From Actinophytocola sp044466355 (lineage in GTDB: Bacteria > Actinomycetota > Actinomycetes > Mycobacteriales > Pseudonocardiaceae), in the NCBI RefSeq assembly GCF_044466355.1, contig NZ_JBITMQ010000001.1, positions 620,001 to 684,000 of the forward strand: a stretch of 64,000 nucleotides of DNA. The letters are read 5' to 3'. A program made the translations under genes and the position numbers. Under the pieces are notes generated by a model. It was not told where the DNA came from. It made no database searches and saw nothing but the letters and a program-made list of their open reading frames with translations. Every line of letters begins with the position of its first letter. Within the stretch, counting starts at the first letter, position 1. This document shows, piece by piece, positions 37,944 to 45,493 of this stretch.

Positions 37944-38851
37944 TGCTGCGCCTGGAGGGTGTGTCCAAGACGTTCCGGACCGGCGCGTTCGGCCGCGGCA
38001 CCACGGCCGCGGTGCGGAACGTGAGCTTCGAGCTGCGGCCAGGCGAGGTCGTGTCGCTGATCGGGGAGAGCGGCAGCGGCAAGTCGACGATCGGGCGGAT
38101 GATCCTGCGGCTCTCCCGCCCGACGACCGGCACGATCACGTTCGAGGGCACCGACATCGCGCGGCTGTCCGGTGCCGGCCTGAAGGAGTACTACCGGCAC
38201 GCGCAGGGCGTGTTCCAGGACCCGTTCAGCAGCTACAACCCCGTTTTCCGGGCGGACCGCGTGTTCGCCACCATCCGCCGGTCGTACTTCCCGGGGGTGT
38301 CCGACGGCGACTGGCGCGACCGGGTGGCCGACGCGGTCGCGTCGGTCAACCTCAACCCGGACCTGGTGCTCGGCCGGTACCCGCACCAGCTCTCGGGTGG
38401 TCAGCTGCAGCGGATGCTGGTGGCCAGGGCGTTGCTGCTGGACATCAGGCTGCTCGTGGCGGACGAGATCATCAGCATGCTGGACGCGTCGACGCGGATC
38501 GACGTGCTGAACCTGCTGGCCGACCTCAAGGAACGCGGGCTGGCGGTCCTGTTCGTCACGCACGACCTGTCGCTGGGCAACTACCTGTCCGACCAGACGG
38601 TGATCCTGCGCCGCGGCGCGGTCGTCGAGCGGGGTCTGACGGAGAAGGTGTTCGGCGACCCGCGCCACCCGTACACGCGGACGCTGCTGGCGTCGGTGCC
38701 CCGGCTCGGCACCCGGTGGGAGGACCTGCCGGTGCCGTCTTTCGGCGTCCACGAGTGCGACGCGCCCATGGAGTACGTCGACGACGGTCACTTCGTGGCA
38801 TGCTTCGACACCGAGCGTGTCCACCATGGACGGAAGAGCGAGTCAGCGTGA
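37943..38851 (+). CDS. ABC ATPase, DppF/OppF-like
   Basis: A 302-residue ATPase: Walker A GESGSGKST, VFQDPFSSYNP Q-loop, signature LSGGQLQR, Walker B LLVADEIISMLD, H-loop FVTHDL. HPYTRTLLASVPRL is the OppF-type extension; the usual cysteine motif is mostly lost (a single HECDAP remains). It shares one base with the preceding gene and overlaps the LacI gene by four bases, so importer and regulator are translated together. Confidence 0.9.
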   Translation: MLRLEGVSKTFRTGAFGRGTTAAVRNVSFELRPGEVVSLIGESGSGKSTIGRMILRLSRPTTGTITFEGTDIARLSGAGLKEYYRHAQGVFQDPFSSYNPVFRADRVFATIRRSYFPGVSDGDWRDRVADAVASVNLNPDLVLGRYPHQLSGGQLQRMLVARALLLDIRLLVADEIISMLDASTRIDVLNLLADLKERGLAVLFVTHDLSLGNYLSDQTVILRRGAVVERGLTEKVFGDPRHPYTRTLLASVPRLGTRWEDLPVPSFGVHECDAPMEYVDDGHFVACFDTERVHHGRKSESA

Positions 38852-39864
38852 CCAGACGAGTGACGATCGCCGACGTCGCCAAGAAGGCGGGACTGTCGAA
38901 GGGCGCCGTGTCGTACGCCCTGAACGGCCAGCCGGGCGTGTCGGAGACGACGAGACAGCGGGTGCTGCGGCTGGCGCTGGAGATGGGCTGGCACCCGAAC
39001 AGTGCGGCCAAGGCGCTGTCCGGTGCGCGAGCGGGGGCGTTCGGGCTGGTGCTGGCGCGGCCGGCGAGCACGCTCGGGATCGAGCCGTTCTTCATGAAGC
39101 TGATCTCCGGCATGGAGTCGGCGATGGCCTCGTCCCAGACAGCGTTGTTGCTGCAGGTCGTGCCGGACCACGAGGCGGAGATCGCCACGTACCGGCGGTG
39201 GTGGGCGGAACGCCGGGTCGACGGGGTGTTCCTGATCGACCTGTGCAAGGACGACGTGCGCGTGCCCGTGCTGGAGGAGCTGCGGCTGCCTGCGATCGTC
39301 GTCGGCGGGCCCGGGCACCACGGTGCGCTGCCGGGGGTGTGGATCGACGACGCCGGCGCCATGGTGATGGTGATGGAGTACCTGGCGGCGCTGCGGCACC
39401 GGCGGATCGCTCGGGTGAGCGGGGTGCCGGGGATGCTGCACACGGAGCTGCGGACGGAGGCGTTCGAGTCGGTGTCGGCGCGGCTCGGTCTCGAGTGGTC
39501 GGAGACCATTTGGACCGACTACAGCCCGGAGCAGGGGGCGCAGGCCACGCGCCGGTTGCTGTCGTCCGCGTCGCCGCCGACCGCGATCGTGTACGACAAC
39601 GACGTCATGGCGGTGGCCGGGGTTGCCGTCGCGCATGAGATGGGGGTGCGTGTGCCCGGAGATCTGTCGTTGATGGCCTGGGACGATTCGGTGTTGTGCG
39701 AGATCACGCATCCGCCGTTGACCGCGCTCAGCCGGGACGTCACCGCTTACGGGGCCCAGGTGGCGGCTCGGCTGCTGGCGTTGCTGAACGGGGAGGTTGT
39801 CACCGAGGTTGAGCAGGCTCCGCCGCGGTTGGTGGTGCGGGGGAGCACTGCTCGGCCCGAGTGA
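38848..39864 (+). CDS. LacI-family regulator of the importer operon
   Basis: A 338-residue LacI-type repressor. HTH: VTIADVAKKAGLSKGAVSYALNG; hinge: WHPNSAAKALSG; the effector core ends MAWDDSVLCEITHPPLTALSRDV. It is the last gene of the operon starting at 31453 and overlaps the DppF-like gene (GTGA), so it is likely autoregulated through the paired TGAAC-NN-GTTCA sites upstream of the GH5 gene. The DVAKKAGLSKGAVSYALNG helix resembles CebR-type regulators of beta-oligosaccharide uptake. It converges on the RibD-like gene with a one-base gap. Confidence 0.88.
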   Translation: MTRRVTIADVAKKAGLSKGAVSYALNGQPGVSETTRQRVLRLALEMGWHPNSAAKALSGARAGAFGLVLARPASTLGIEPFFMKLISGMESAMASSQTALLLQVVPDHEAEIATYRRWWAERRVDGVFLIDLCKDDVRVPVLEELRLPAIVVGGPGHHGALPGVWIDDAGAMVMVMEYLAALRHRRIARVSGVPGMLHTELRTEAFESVSARLGLEWSETIWTDYSPEQGAQATRRLLSSASPPTAIVYDNDVMAVAGVAVAHEMGVRVPGDLSLMAWDDSVLCEITHPPLTALSRDVTAYGAQVAARLLALLNGEVVTEVEQAPPRLVVRGSTARPE

Positions 39865-39865
39865 C

Positions 39866-40435
39866 TCACAGGTGCGGCGTCGGTCGGTAGATGAGTTCCT
39901 GGGTGTGACCGTCGAGGGTGCGGCTCTCGATCAGGTCCAGGTCGAAGTCGGCGGCGTTCTGGAAGATCGGTTCCGTGCCGGTCCTCCCGGTGATCACGGG
40001 GAAGATCGTCAGTTGGACGCGGTCGACCAGGCCTGCGGCCATCAGTGCGCGGTTCAGCGACAGGCTGCCGTGGGAGCGCAGCGGGATGTCGGACTCTTGC
40101 TTGAGGCGGGCTAGTGTTTCTACTGCGTCGCCGCTGATGACGGTTGCGTTCGGCCAGTCGAGTGGGTTCCGCAGCGTGGACGAGATCACGGTGGTCGGCA
40201 TGTGCTTCATGCGGGTGTTGACCGGGTCGGTCACCTCGGGGCCCAGGGCCTGCTGGAACTGGCGGAAGGTGTTGGCGCCGAGGACGAGGCGCTGCTCTTC
40301 GCCGTAGAGGGCGAGGCGGCGGTCCAGGAACTCGGGGCCTTGCTTGCCCCAGTAACCGCCCCAGTCGCCGTCTTCCGTGTAGGAGGCGAAGCCGTCGAGG
40401 GTGGTGAAGATGTCGAAGGTGTAGGTGGCGGTCAT
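39866..40435 (-). CDS. dihydrofolate reductase-like (RibD C-terminal) protein
   Basis: A 189-residue protein of the RibD_C/YwjB-type dihydrofolate-reductase fold: TFDIFTTLDGFAS at the start, LVLGANTFRQF, TTVISSTL and IPLRSHGSLSLNRALMAAGLVDRVQLTIFPVITG. Such free-standing proteins are common in actinobacteria and probably reduce an unknown substrate with NAD(P)H; they rarely act in folate synthesis. ATG 40435 has GGGAGA upstream on the minus strand; the frame extending to 40597 reads through an intergenic repeat and is artificial. It shares no operon with the cellulase genes. Confidence 0.82.
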   Translation of the reverse strand: MTATYTFDIFTTLDGFASYTEDGDWGGYWGKQGPEFLDRRLALYGEEQRLVLGANTFRQFQQALGPEVTDPVNTRMKHMPTTVISSTLRNPLDWPNATVISGDAVETLARLKQESDIPLRSHGSLSLNRALMAAGLVDRVQLTIFPVITGRTGTEPIFQNAADFDLDLIESRTLDGHTQELIYRPTPHL

Positions 40436-40521
40436 GGCGGTCTCCCTGGGGTGAGGTGGTCTCTCACCTTGGCTACGAACGGCCACGACAGTATTCGACA
40501 TCGTCGCGGTTCCCGACCGTG

Positions 40522-40597
40522 ATGAAGGGTCCTTCCTCACGCTCAACGCAATGAAGGACCCCTTCGTCACGCTGGGCGTTCTGAAGGGGTCCTTCAT
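40522..40597. repeat. GAAGG palindromic repeat cluster
   Basis: Three copies of a near-palindromic unit: ATGAAGGGTCCTTC (40522..40535), ATGAAGGACCCCTTC (40551..40565) and GAAGGGGTCCTTCAT (40583..40597). The last two are perfect 15-base inverted repeats with a 17-base loop, a stem that could also terminate mannanase transcription. A second pair with the same loop length is at 62556..62598. Confidence 0.75.
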
Positions 40598-40639
40598 TCC
40601 AGGGGGCCGGGACGGCGCTGCCCGGCCGGTCGTTCCGGA

Positions 40640-41962
40640 CTACGCCGCCGTGCAGGTGGTCGTGTTCAGGGCGAACGTGGTCGGGTCCGTGTTGGTGCCC
40701 GACCACGAGGCCGTGAACCCGATCGTCACCGAGCCACCCGCCGGGATGCGTGGGTTGTACGAGGCGTTCGCGGCCACCACGTCCGCGCCGGTCTGGGTCG
40801 GGGTCGCGTGCCACATGTTCGTGACTCGTTGCCCGGACGGGAACGTCCACCGCACCTGCCAGCCGTCGATGGTGGTGGCCTGGCGGTTGGTCACCGTGAC
40901 CTCGCCCTGGAAGCCGTCCTGCCACTGGCCGACCACGTGGTAGCTCGCCGTGCACGCGCCGGGTTCGGGGTCCGGGTCGGGGGTGCCGCCGCCGTACACC
41001 GTCGCCTCGCGGGACGTTGCCTTGATGCCGTCGGTGCCGTTGAAGAGTCGCTGGCCCCACGTCGTGAGCTGCGCGGGATCGAAGTTCGTGACCATGTCGA
41101 GGTACTCGACGCCGCCGCCGTTGCCGCTCCACGACCAGCCCAGGTAGCCGATGCCCATGGACCTGGTGGTGGCGAGGATGGTGTCCTCGTCGGGGTTGCC
41201 GTCCGAGTGGTCGTGGCCGAACTCGCCGACCACGATGGGCAGGCCCGCCGTGCGGAAGCGGGTCAGGTAGTCGTTGATCTCGGCCGCCGTGTCGAAGACG
41301 CCGTACATGTGGATGGAGAACACCGTGTTGCGGTCGGGGTCGGATTCGAACACCTGCGCGGCGTTGTCGCGCATCGTGAACGTCCAGTCCTGGCCCCAGT
41401 TCGGGGCATCCACCATGATCGTGTGGGTGAAGCCGCCCGCGCGCAGGCGCTGGATCGCCGTCGACGTGTCCGACGCCCACGTCTGGTAGCCCTGGTTGCC
41501 GTAGGGTTCGTTGCCGATGTTGACGATCACGTACTTCTCCTGGCCGGCCAGCGCCGACTTGACAGACAGCCAGTAGTCCACGGCCTGCGCGAGCGTCGCG
41601 GCGCCGGACTGTTCGCCGTAGCCCGTCGTGTCGTGGACCTCCAGCACGCAGATGAGCTTGTTCTGCTTGCACAGCGACACCACGTTCGCCACGTCCGCGG
41701 TGTCGTTCTTCGTCCACCGCTGACCGGACGCCAGCACGACGCGAACGGTGTTGGCGCCCAGTGCCTTGATGTCGGCGAACGAACCGGTTTGCTGCTGGTA
41801 CCAGGTGTGTGCGTGGTTCACGCCACGCATCACGAACTCGTTCCCGTTGGACTCGTACAGTTTGCCGCCCGACACGTGGAAACCCGCCGGTGCCGCCGAA
41901 GCGGTCACCGGCATACACAACGCGGCTGTCACGAAAGCCACCAACGCCAGTGTTTTCCTCAT
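40640..41962 (-). CDS. secreted GH5_8 endo-beta-mannanase with CBM2
   Basis: A 440-residue exported enzyme. Residues 1-24 are a Sec signal (ASA-A). The catalytic domain opens FHVSGGKLYESNGNEFVMRG and NHAHTWY, a strong match to subfamily GH5_8 mannanases of streptomycetes; the acid/base is E152 (IGNEP) and the nucleophile E247 (VVGEFG). After a PDPDPEPG linker, residues 337-440 form a CBM2 (CTASYHVVGQWQDGFQGEVTVTN to TTTCTA) with cellulose-binding tryptophans. It would cut mannan backbones outside the cell. Start ATG 41962 has GGGAGG upstream. It lies 113 bases after GH48 with two strong hairpins between and no CelR palindrome. Confidence 0.9.
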   Translation of the reverse strand: MRKTLALVAFVTAALCMPVTASAAPAGFHVSGGKLYESNGNEFVMRGVNHAHTWYQQQTGSFADIKALGANTVRVVLASGQRWTKNDTADVANVVSLCKQNKLICVLEVHDTTGYGEQSGAATLAQAVDYWLSVKSALAGQEKYVIVNIGNEPYGNQGYQTWASDTSTAIQRLRAGGFTHTIMVDAPNWGQDWTFTMRDNAAQVFESDPDRNTVFSIHMYGVFDTAAEINDYLTRFRTAGLPIVVGEFGHDHSDGNPDEDTILATTRSMGIGYLGWSWSGNGGGVEYLDMVTNFDPAQLTTWGQRLFNGTDGIKATSREATVYGGGTPDPDPEPGACTASYHVVGQWQDGFQGEVTVTNRQATTIDGWQVRWTFPSGQRVTNMWHATPTQTGADVVAANASYNPRIPAGGSVTIGFTASWSGTNTDPTTFALNTTTCTAA

Positions 41963-41994
41963 CTCCGTCCTCCCGCTTTCGCCGAAACGTGGGT

Positions 41995-42032
41995 GGCCCG
42001 GTCCCGCCAGCGGCGGCTGGCGGGACCGGGCC
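41995..42032. terminator. perfect 16-bp hairpin
   Basis: Arms GGCCCGGTCCCGCCAG (41995..42010) and CTGGCGGGACCGGGCC (42017..42032) with a six-base loop, between the GH48 stop and the mannanase start. Likely a terminator or an mRNA stability element. Confidence 0.55.
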
Positions 42033-42036
42033 TGCG

Positions 42037-42060
42037 GTGCGCACACGGCGGTGTGCGCAC
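42037..42060. terminator. perfect 10-bp hairpin
   Basis: GTGCGCACAC (42037..42046), loop GGCG, GTGTGCGCAC (42051..42060), next to the previous stem and 15 bases past the GH48 stop on the minus strand. Confidence 0.5.
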
Positions 42061-42075
42061 ACCATTCGTGGTGCG

Positions 42076-45015
42076 CTAGCCGAACAGCTCCACGTGCAGC
42101 GAGAACGCGGTCGCGATCTCGGCCTGCGCCCAGAACCGGTGGTAGGTGAACGTCGGCGCCGGGCCACCGTTCAGGTAGTCCTCGACCTTCTGCCACTGCG
42201 GGTCGTCCTGGTAGAACGACCGGATGGACAGGAAGTCCGCACCCGCGGCGATCGGGTCGCCGTTCGGCATCTCGCCCGTCCAGCCCTGCGGCACGTACAC
42301 GCCCTCACCGGTCGACGAGTTGTACTCGTCGTCGAAGCGGCTGTAGTCGGTCCGCGTCTCCGGCGTCGCGATGCCGATCGAGTCGGTGTGGGCGAGCATC
42401 GCGTCCAGCAGGCCCTCACCGGTCGTCCTGGCGGCGGCGTCACCGGACCTCGCCGCGTAGTTCAGCAGCACCTTCGCGTACGAGGCCGCGACACCGACGT
42501 CCTGGCTGTGGTTCAGCACCCGGACGCGCAGGTTCGCGTTGGCACCCGGCGACGACGGGTTCCACGTGTCCGGCTGGCCGGTCCACTCCATGTCGGACGG
42601 GATCTGGAAGTCGCCACCCGTGCCGACCGTCGTGTTCGCGATGGCCCACGGCACCCACTTGTCGAGGATCCGCTTGGCCCGCGCGTCACCGGTCTGCTGG
42701 TACAGGGCGGCGACCCGCTCCAGACCCCAGACCTGGAAACCGAACCAGCGGTTCGACGGCGGGTCGTGCCACACCGGCTGCCAGTCGTAGTACATGCCGT
42801 AGAACGTCGACGAACCCGCCGGGGGAGTGCCGTACTGGCCGTCCCAGCTGTTCGTGGCGCCACCGGCGATGCCGCCGTCGGCGGACTGCAGCCACTGCAG
42901 GAACTCCAGCTGCCGGTCGAGGCTCTCCGCCCAGTCCGTCGCGCCGGTCGCCGAGACCGGCCGCAGGTCCGGGTCGTTGGCGAGCGCGTACGCGGCGAGC
43001 GGGTTCTGGTAGCCCTGGTGCACGGCGCCGTCGCCGATGCGCCACGCCCACCCGGCGGAGGTGTCCGTCGCGCCGCCCCACGCGTAGTACCACGACATCA
43101 GGTAGTGCGCGCTGTCCTTGCCGGAACCGGCCGGGCACGTCGACGGGCCGACGCAGTTGCCGACCCGCTTGAAGTACTTGTCGAACATGGCGTACCGCAG
43201 GTAGTCGCCCATCTTCGACGCCTTCTCCACCACCTCGGCCACGTCCGCGCCCTTGCCCTGCGCGGTCGCCCACTGCTTCGCGAGGTAGGCCACCTGGACC
43301 GCACGCGCGTCGGCGTCCGGTGCGTTGGTGTACTTCCACTGCCGCGCGTAGCTCGCGTCCTTGGTGAACAGGTCGAGGTACCCGTTCGGACCACCGTGCG
43401 CGAACGTGTCGCACGACGGCTGCGGGATGGTCTCCCACACCGACTCGCTCGACCCGCGCTGGTAGGTGTTCATGTACGCGGGCGCGGTGGTGCCGTCACC
43501 GCACCGGCCGAAGCCGTACGTGTTGTCAACGTCCAGCATCCAGTGCATGCCGTAGATGTCCGGTGTGCCGTAGGCGCTGCGCAGCTCGGCCGCGATCGGG
43601 TCGGACCCGACCGGGACGTTGCCGTCCAGCACCGCCGGGTACTGGTCCATCCTCGGGTGCTCCGGCGCGTAGGTGGCCGGGTCGGCGGCGTTGTACTTGT
43701 CGTTGGTGGGCTGGTCCTCGTGCGACGGGATGATGAACCGCTCCATCGAGTCCCACGCCGCGTTGAACGGCGCCCAGTCACCCTCGAGCTGACCGTACGC
43801 GGCCTCCAGCCACAGGTAGTAGCTGAACGCCTCGGACGTCGTCTGGTGACCGTGGTCCGGCGCCTCCACCAGGAGGGTCTCCACCGAGTGGTACGGCACC
43901 AGCAACCCGCTGAAGTCGCGGAAGTACCCGCTGTCCGGGTCCTTGATCTTGTTGTACTGCTCGAGGAACGCCGCCCGGTAGTCCGACGCGTTCGCGTCGA
44001 TCTCCGCCACGTCCAGGGTGGCCGGGGTGAGCCCCGTGCCGCTGATGGTGAACGTCGCCGACGCCAGCGCGCCGCCGTTCGCCGCGGACGTGACCGTCAC
44101 GGGTTTCGCGGTGTTCCAGGAGTTCTGGTCGAACGTGAGCGTCGCGGGCGTGGCCGTCAGGTCGGTGCTGCCCGCGGTGCGTGCCACGTTCAGCGTGACC
44201 GAACCGGTCGGCTGGGTGGCGAGCTTCACGTCCACAGTGGCCGTCTCACCCTGCCGGACGCGGACCGTCGACGGCGTCGCGACCACCGCCGGTGCCGCGA
44301 GCACGCGCACCGCGACCGGAGCGGACACCGTTGCCGCACCGAGGTTGTCGACCGCCCGCGCGGTCACCGAGTACTCGCCGGCGGCCGCATCGGTCCACGA
44401 GAACTCGTACGGCGCGGTGGTGTCGGCACCGAGCCGGGTGGTGCCGGCGTAGAACTCGACCGACGCGACGCTGCCGTCGCTGTCGGCGGCGTTCGCCGCG
44501 AGCGGGATCGGCGAGCCGACCGCGTAGCCCGTGTTGTTGTCGGGGCTGGTCAGCGCCACCGTCGGCGCCCGGTTCGGGCCGACGCACGCCACGCCGTTGA
44601 CCGTGAAGTCCGTCGGCGCACGGTTCCCCGCACTGGTCCTGCTGCCGTTGAACCCGAACGAGACGGACGCGCCTGCGTTGATGTTGCGCTGCCAGTCCGC
44701 GCCGCGCACGCTCACCGCGCCACCGGACTGCGTGAAGGAACCGTTCCACAGCTGGGTGATCTGCTGACCGTCGGCGAAGGTCCACTGGAGGTTCCAGTCG
44801 GGGATGACCTCGGTGCCCTCGTTGCGGATCGATACAGAAGCGCCGAAACCTGAGTTCCAGTCGCTCGTGACGGAGTAGGCCACGGTGCAGGACACGTCGG
44901 CCGCGGCGGCCACCGGTTCGACACCGCTGGTGACCGCGGCCGTGAGTGCCACGGCGGCGGCCAGTGCCGTGACGGGGCGCGCTCTGCCGAAGCGCACCGG
45001 TAGTCGGGATCTCAC
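42076..45015 (-). CDS. secreted CBM2-GH48 processive cellulase
   Basis: A 979-residue exported exocellulase. Signal about residues 1-38; CBM2 about 41-145 (SCTVAYSVTSDWNSGF to FTVNGVACVG); an Ig-like domain about 148-240 (APTVALTSPDNNTGYAVGSPI, VEFYAG); a second beta domain about 241-340; GH48 about 345-979. In GH48 the block VEAPDHGHQTTSEAFSYYLWLEAAYG holds the acid glutamate (about E395). Enzymes of this family cut cellulose processively from reducing ends and are central to actinobacterial cellulose breakdown. GTG 45015 has GAGGAGG six bases upstream. No CelR operator is visible upstream, but the region is broken by the assembly gap. Confidence 0.93.
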   Translation of the reverse strand: MRSRLPVRFGRARPVTALAAAVALTAAVTSGVEPVAAAADVSCTVAYSVTSDWNSGFGASVSIRNEGTEVIPDWNLQWTFADGQQITQLWNGSFTQSGGAVSVRGADWQRNINAGASVSFGFNGSRTSAGNRAPTDFTVNGVACVGPNRAPTVALTSPDNNTGYAVGSPIPLAANAADSDGSVASVEFYAGTTRLGADTTAPYEFSWTDAAAGEYSVTARAVDNLGAATVSAPVAVRVLAAPAVVATPSTVRVRQGETATVDVKLATQPTGSVTLNVARTAGSTDLTATPATLTFDQNSWNTAKPVTVTSAANGGALASATFTISGTGLTPATLDVAEIDANASDYRAAFLEQYNKIKDPDSGYFRDFSGLLVPYHSVETLLVEAPDHGHQTTSEAFSYYLWLEAAYGQLEGDWAPFNAAWDSMERFIIPSHEDQPTNDKYNAADPATYAPEHPRMDQYPAVLDGNVPVGSDPIAAELRSAYGTPDIYGMHWMLDVDNTYGFGRCGDGTTAPAYMNTYQRGSSESVWETIPQPSCDTFAHGGPNGYLDLFTKDASYARQWKYTNAPDADARAVQVAYLAKQWATAQGKGADVAEVVEKASKMGDYLRYAMFDKYFKRVGNCVGPSTCPAGSGKDSAHYLMSWYYAWGGATDTSAGWAWRIGDGAVHQGYQNPLAAYALANDPDLRPVSATGATDWAESLDRQLEFLQWLQSADGGIAGGATNSWDGQYGTPPAGSSTFYGMYYDWQPVWHDPPSNRWFGFQVWGLERVAALYQQTGDARAKRILDKWVPWAIANTTVGTGGDFQIPSDMEWTGQPDTWNPSSPGANANLRVRVLNHSQDVGVAASYAKVLLNYAARSGDAAARTTGEGLLDAMLAHTDSIGIATPETRTDYSRFDDEYNSSTGEGVYVPQGWTGEMPNGDPIAAGADFLSIRSFYQDDPQWQKVEDYLNGGPAPTFTYHRFWAQAEIATAFSLHVELFG

Positions 45016-45054
45016 AGGGTCCTCCTCGAGCGGTTGTACTGCGAACAGGTGGGA

Positions 45055-45095
45055 CCGGCTCGGGGCCGCGCGGGCACACATCGACCCCGAGCCGG
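45055..45095. other. hairpin in the GH48 upstream region
   Basis: CCGGCTCGGGG (45055..45065) and CCCCGAGCCGG (45085..45095) form a perfect 11-bp stem 40 bases before the GH48 start, possibly in the leader of its mRNA. Confidence 0.4.
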
Positions 45096-45104
45096 GGTCT
45101 AGCT

Positions 45105-45258
45105 TCGTCAAGGGAGGTCGGTGCGTTTATCGGTGGATCCAGGCGTTCGCTGGCAAGGCGCCGGAAAGCCGCTCGTACCGGGTTGTACTTGGGCTTTTCG
45201 GCAACGCCGCCAGCGGGCGTCTGGGCCGCCGAGAAACGTGCCGCACCTCCCTTGACGG
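45105..45258. repeat. 154-base imperfect palindrome, MITE-like
   Basis: The ends are perfect 13-base inverted repeats, CGTCAAGGGAGGT at 45106..45118 and ACCTCCCTTGACG at 45245..45257. The similarity continues inward: reversed and complemented, the right half matches the left through CGTTT, TCGG, CCAG, CGCTGGC, AAAGCC and GTAC with few indels. The tetramer AGCT flanks both sides (45101..45104 and 45259..45262); it could be a target duplication or, being self-complementary, part of the repeat. There is no transposase ORF inside. A non-autonomous element is the best reading; a long hairpin terminator is the alternative. Confidence 0.55.
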
Positions 45259-45262
45259 AGCT

Positions 45263-45493
45263 GGAGGCGGGGGGGGGGGGGGGGGGGAGATAACAGACGA
45301 AAACCATCCCGAGCCCCACGGCGTCCGACCCAACCCCGGTATGCGGGAAACCGGCCAGCCCTGGCCAGCCAGCCNNNNNNNNNNCCCGCTCACGGCAACG
45401 GGCCCGGGCCCCCCCAACACCGCCCCCCCCCCCCCTTCGCGGGTGGGGGGGGGGGCCGGGGGGTCCCCACCCCCCCCCCCCCCGCCAGGCCGG
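45263..45493. other. assembly gap with homopolymer flanks
   Basis: Ten N at 45375..45384 join two contigs. A run of 19 G ends at 45287, and runs of 10 or more C or G fill 45421..45483. Such runs at contig ends are typical sequencing artefacts and this stretch should not be read as biology. Real sequence between GH48 and GH9, possibly including a GH48 promoter and the GH9 C-terminus, is missing. Confidence 0.8.

Noticed and set aside
40466..40597. N-terminal extension of the RibD-like protein
   Set aside because: The extension reads MKDPF-type peptides translated from the intergenic repeat.
41809..44853. 1014-residue open frame opposite GH48
   Set aside because: Antisense shadow of GH48, rich in Arg, Val and Gly, no signal or motif.
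45269..45287. 19-G run as a G-quadruplex or phase-variable tract
   Set aside because: It lies at a contig end beside N; a sequencing artefact is far more likely.
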